The translations under genes and the position numbers were made by a program. From HRBIN24 sp035574155 (GTDB taxonomy: Bacteria > Chloroflexota > Dehalococcoidia > SM23-28-2 > HRBIN24): 14,848 bases of DNA. A model generated the notes under the pieces. The model was not told the origin of the DNA and made no database searches. It saw nothing but the letters and a program-made list of their open reading frames with translations. Positions 13,337 through 14,848 of the stretch are shown here, piece by piece. The DNA is taken from contig DATLZD010000056.1 in assembly GCA_035574155.1 (NCBI GenBank), positions 1 through 14,848 on the forward strand, given 5' to 3'. How positions within the stretch are numbered: the first letter of the stretch is position 1; every line of letters begins with the position of its first letter.

Positions 13337-14848
13337 TGTTCGGCAAGCTGCTCATCGCCAACCGCGGCGAGATAGCGGTCCGCATCATCCGCACCTGCCG
13401 CGCCCTGGGCATCGCCACGGTGGCCGTCTATTCCGAGGCCGACCGCCGCGCCCTGCACGTGCTGGAGGCCGACGAGGCGGTGCCCATCGGGCCTGCCCCG
13501 GTGGGCGAGAGCTACCTGGACATCGAGGCCATCGTGGCGGCGGCGCGGCGGGCCGGGGCCGAGGCGGTGCACCCCGGCTACGGGCTCCTGTCGGAGAACG
13601 CCGACTTCGCCGAGGCCTGCCAGCGGGCGGGCCTGGCCTTCGTGGGGCCGCCGCCGGAGGCCATCCGCCTCATGGGGGACAAGGCCGCTGCGCGCCGCCT
13701 GGCCGCCGCCCAGGGGGTGCCCGTCGTCCCCGGCTACGATGGCGATGGCCAGGAGCCCCAGGCCCTGCTGGCCGAGGCCCGCCGCCTGGGGTTCCCGGTG
13801 ATGGTCAAGGCCGCGGCTGGGGGCGGGGGGCGGGGCATGCGCCTCATCGAGGGGGACGAGGGCTTCCTGGAGGCGGTGGAGAGCGCCCGCCGAGAGGCCC
13901 AACGCGCCTTCGGGGATGGCCGCCTACTGCTGGAGAAGGCCATGGTGGGCGTGCGCCATGTGGAGGTACAGGTCCTGGCCGATGCCCACGGGCACTACGT
14001 CCACCTGGGCGAGCGCGATTGCTCCCTCCAGCGGCGCCACCAGAAGGTGGTGGAGGAGGCCCCCTCGCCGGCGGTGGACGAGGCCCTGCGCCGTCGCCTG
14101 GGCGAGGCGGCCCTGGCCGTGGCCCGCGCCGCCGGCTACGTCAACGCCGGCACCGTCGAGTTCCTGCTGGACAGCCAGGGAAACTTCTACTTCCTGGAGA
14201 TGAACACCCGCCTGCAGGTGGAGCACGGCGTCACCGAGCTGGTGACGGGCCTGGACCTGGTGGCGCTGCAGCTACTGGTGGCCGCCGGCGAGCGCCTCCC
14301 CCTGCGCCAGGAGGACGTGAGGTTGCGGGGCCACGCCTTCCAGTGCCGCATATATGCCGAGGACCCCCTCTCCGGCTACCTGCCCTGCTCCGGCACCGTC
14401 GTCGCCTTCCAGCCGCCCCAGGGGGAGGGGATACGCAACGACGTAGGCACCTACGCCGGCGACGAGGTGACCGCCTACTACGACCCCCTCATCGCCAAGC
14501 TCCTCGTCTGGGGCGCCGATCGGCGGGAGGCCCTGGCCCGCATGCGCTGGGCGCTGGACCGCTACCGGGTCGAGGGCGTCCGCACCAACCTGCCCCTGCT
14601 GCGGGCGGTCATGGCCCACCCGACCATGGCGGCGGGGGAGGTGACCACCGACTTCCTGGAGCGCCGGGTCAGCGTGGAGGAGCTGGTGGCCGCACCCACC
14701 CGCGAGGCCCTGCTGGCGGCGCTGGGGGCGGCCGCCTGCGGCGCCCTGGGGCAGGCCGACCCCTGGCTGGCCCTCGGCCCCTGGCGCCCGGGCGGAGCTG
14801 TCGCCCTGGACCTGGAGCATGAGGGGCGCCCGTGGCGGGTGGAGGGCC
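13336..14848 (+). CDS. liuD: Acyl-CoA carboxylase alpha subunit, biotin carboxylase part (cut by right edge)
   Basis: The ATP-grasp biotin carboxylase domain carboxylates biotin with bicarbonate and ATP. From ATG 13336, 504 codons are visible with no stop. The chain opens MFGKLLIANRGEIAVRI, followed by HPGYGLLSENADFA and MGDK. ATP-binding Lys158 lies in VKAAAGGGGRGM. Next come ERDCSLQRRHQKVVEEAPSP and the catalytic EMNTR (Glu288, Asn290, Arg292) in EMNTRLQVEHGVTE; the last motif usually reads EHPVTE. CRIYAEDP and YDPLIAKL complete the biotin carboxylase C-domain. The region after about residue 450 starts the linker or BT-like part. The biotinyl (BCCP) domain, expected near residue 600-660 in methylcrotonyl-CoA carboxylase alpha, is outside the window. 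An acetyl- or propionyl-CoA alpha chain is possible on sequence alone; the liuB and liuC neighbours favour methylcrotonyl-CoA. Confidence 0.94.
   Translation, partial: MFGKLLIANRGEIAVRIIRTCRALGIATVAVYSEADRRALHVLEADEAVPIGPAPVGESYLDIEAIVAAARRAGAEAVHPGYGLLSENADFAEACQRAGLAFVGPPPEAIRLMGDKAAARRLAAAQGVPVVPGYDGDGQEPQALLAEARRLGFPVMVKAAAGGGGRGMRLIEGDEGFLEAVESARREAQRAFGDGRLLLEKAMVGVRHVEVQVLADAHGHYVHLGERDCSLQRRHQKVVEEAPSPAVDEALRRRLGEAALAVARAAGYVNAGTVEFLLDSQGNFYFLEMNTRLQVEHGVTELVTGLDLVALQLLVAAGERLPLRQEDVRLRGHAFQCRIYAEDPLSGYLPCSGTVVAFQPPQGEGIRNDVGTYAGDEVTAYYDPLIAKLLVWGADRREALARMRWALDRYRVEGVRTNLPLLRAVMAHPTMAAGEVTTDFLERRVSVEELVAAPTREALLAALGAAACGALGQADPWLALGPWRPGGAVALDLEHEGRPWRVEG

Noticed and set aside
13056..14822. 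Long plus-strand open frame overlapping the biotin carboxylase
   Set aside because: The translation is Gly/Arg/Pro-rich low-complexity sequence. The frame from 13336 carries all biotin carboxylase motifs, so this is an out-of-frame shadow.

Overview
The window is G+C-rich bacterial chromosome, with coding strongly biased to G or C at third positions. It encodes a c-di-AMP cyclase (CdaA) with a YbbR-domain partner, ComEA/ComEC DNA-uptake proteins and a leucine-degradation carboxylase. This mix fits Chloroflexota (Dehalococcoidia-like) best and a G+C-rich Gram-positive lineage second. The assignment is an inference from gene content; no rRNA or tRNA is present.

Layout. (1) 1-4143, minus strand, reads argF -> cdaA -> ybbR/cdaR -> der. 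The genes are tightly packed (gaps of 5 and 20 nt, then an ATGA overlap) and der runs off the left edge. argF appears to have a -10 box so close to its ATG that the transcript would be nearly leaderless. (2) 4144-4250 is a divergent promoter region with a near-consensus sigma70-type promoter (TTGACA-N17-TATAGT) facing comEA. (3) 4251-7141, plus strand, holds comEA and comEC, whose reading frames meet at a CTGA junction. The ComEC C-terminal metallo-beta-lactamase-like domain has lost its metal-ligand motif. (4) 7142-7975 is a visibly less G+C-rich islet: a promoter, a perfect 12-bp hairpin and a NYN-domain putative ribonuclease gene. (5) 8001-8735 is rph (RNase PH), convergent with a HIT-family gene; the two stop codons interlock in one CTAG. 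(6) 8732-10706, minus strand, holds a thiamine-diphosphate enzyme followed by the HIT gene. (7) 10707-10934 is a divergent intergenic region with a repeated CTGTGCCGTC element. (8) 10935 to the right edge, plus strand, is an acyl-CoA carboxylase operon of the leucine-degradation (liu) type: beta subunit, methylglutaconyl-CoA hydratase-like protein, and biotin carboxylase/alpha subunit, which is cut by the window edge.

How the genes work together. The left operon combines arginine biosynthesis, second-messenger synthesis and its regulator, and ribosome assembly. The comEA-comEC pair would carry DNA across the cytoplasmic membrane. The right operon should carboxylate 3-methylcrotonyl-CoA and hydrate the product, which are middle steps of leucine catabolism. 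The least ordinary items are the degenerate ComEC nuclease-like domain, the NYN islet with its 5' hairpin, the Cys-to-Asp change in the OTCase ornithine loop, and the repeats upstream of the carboxylase operon. No CRISPR array, insertion sequence, prophage or clear defence island was seen.
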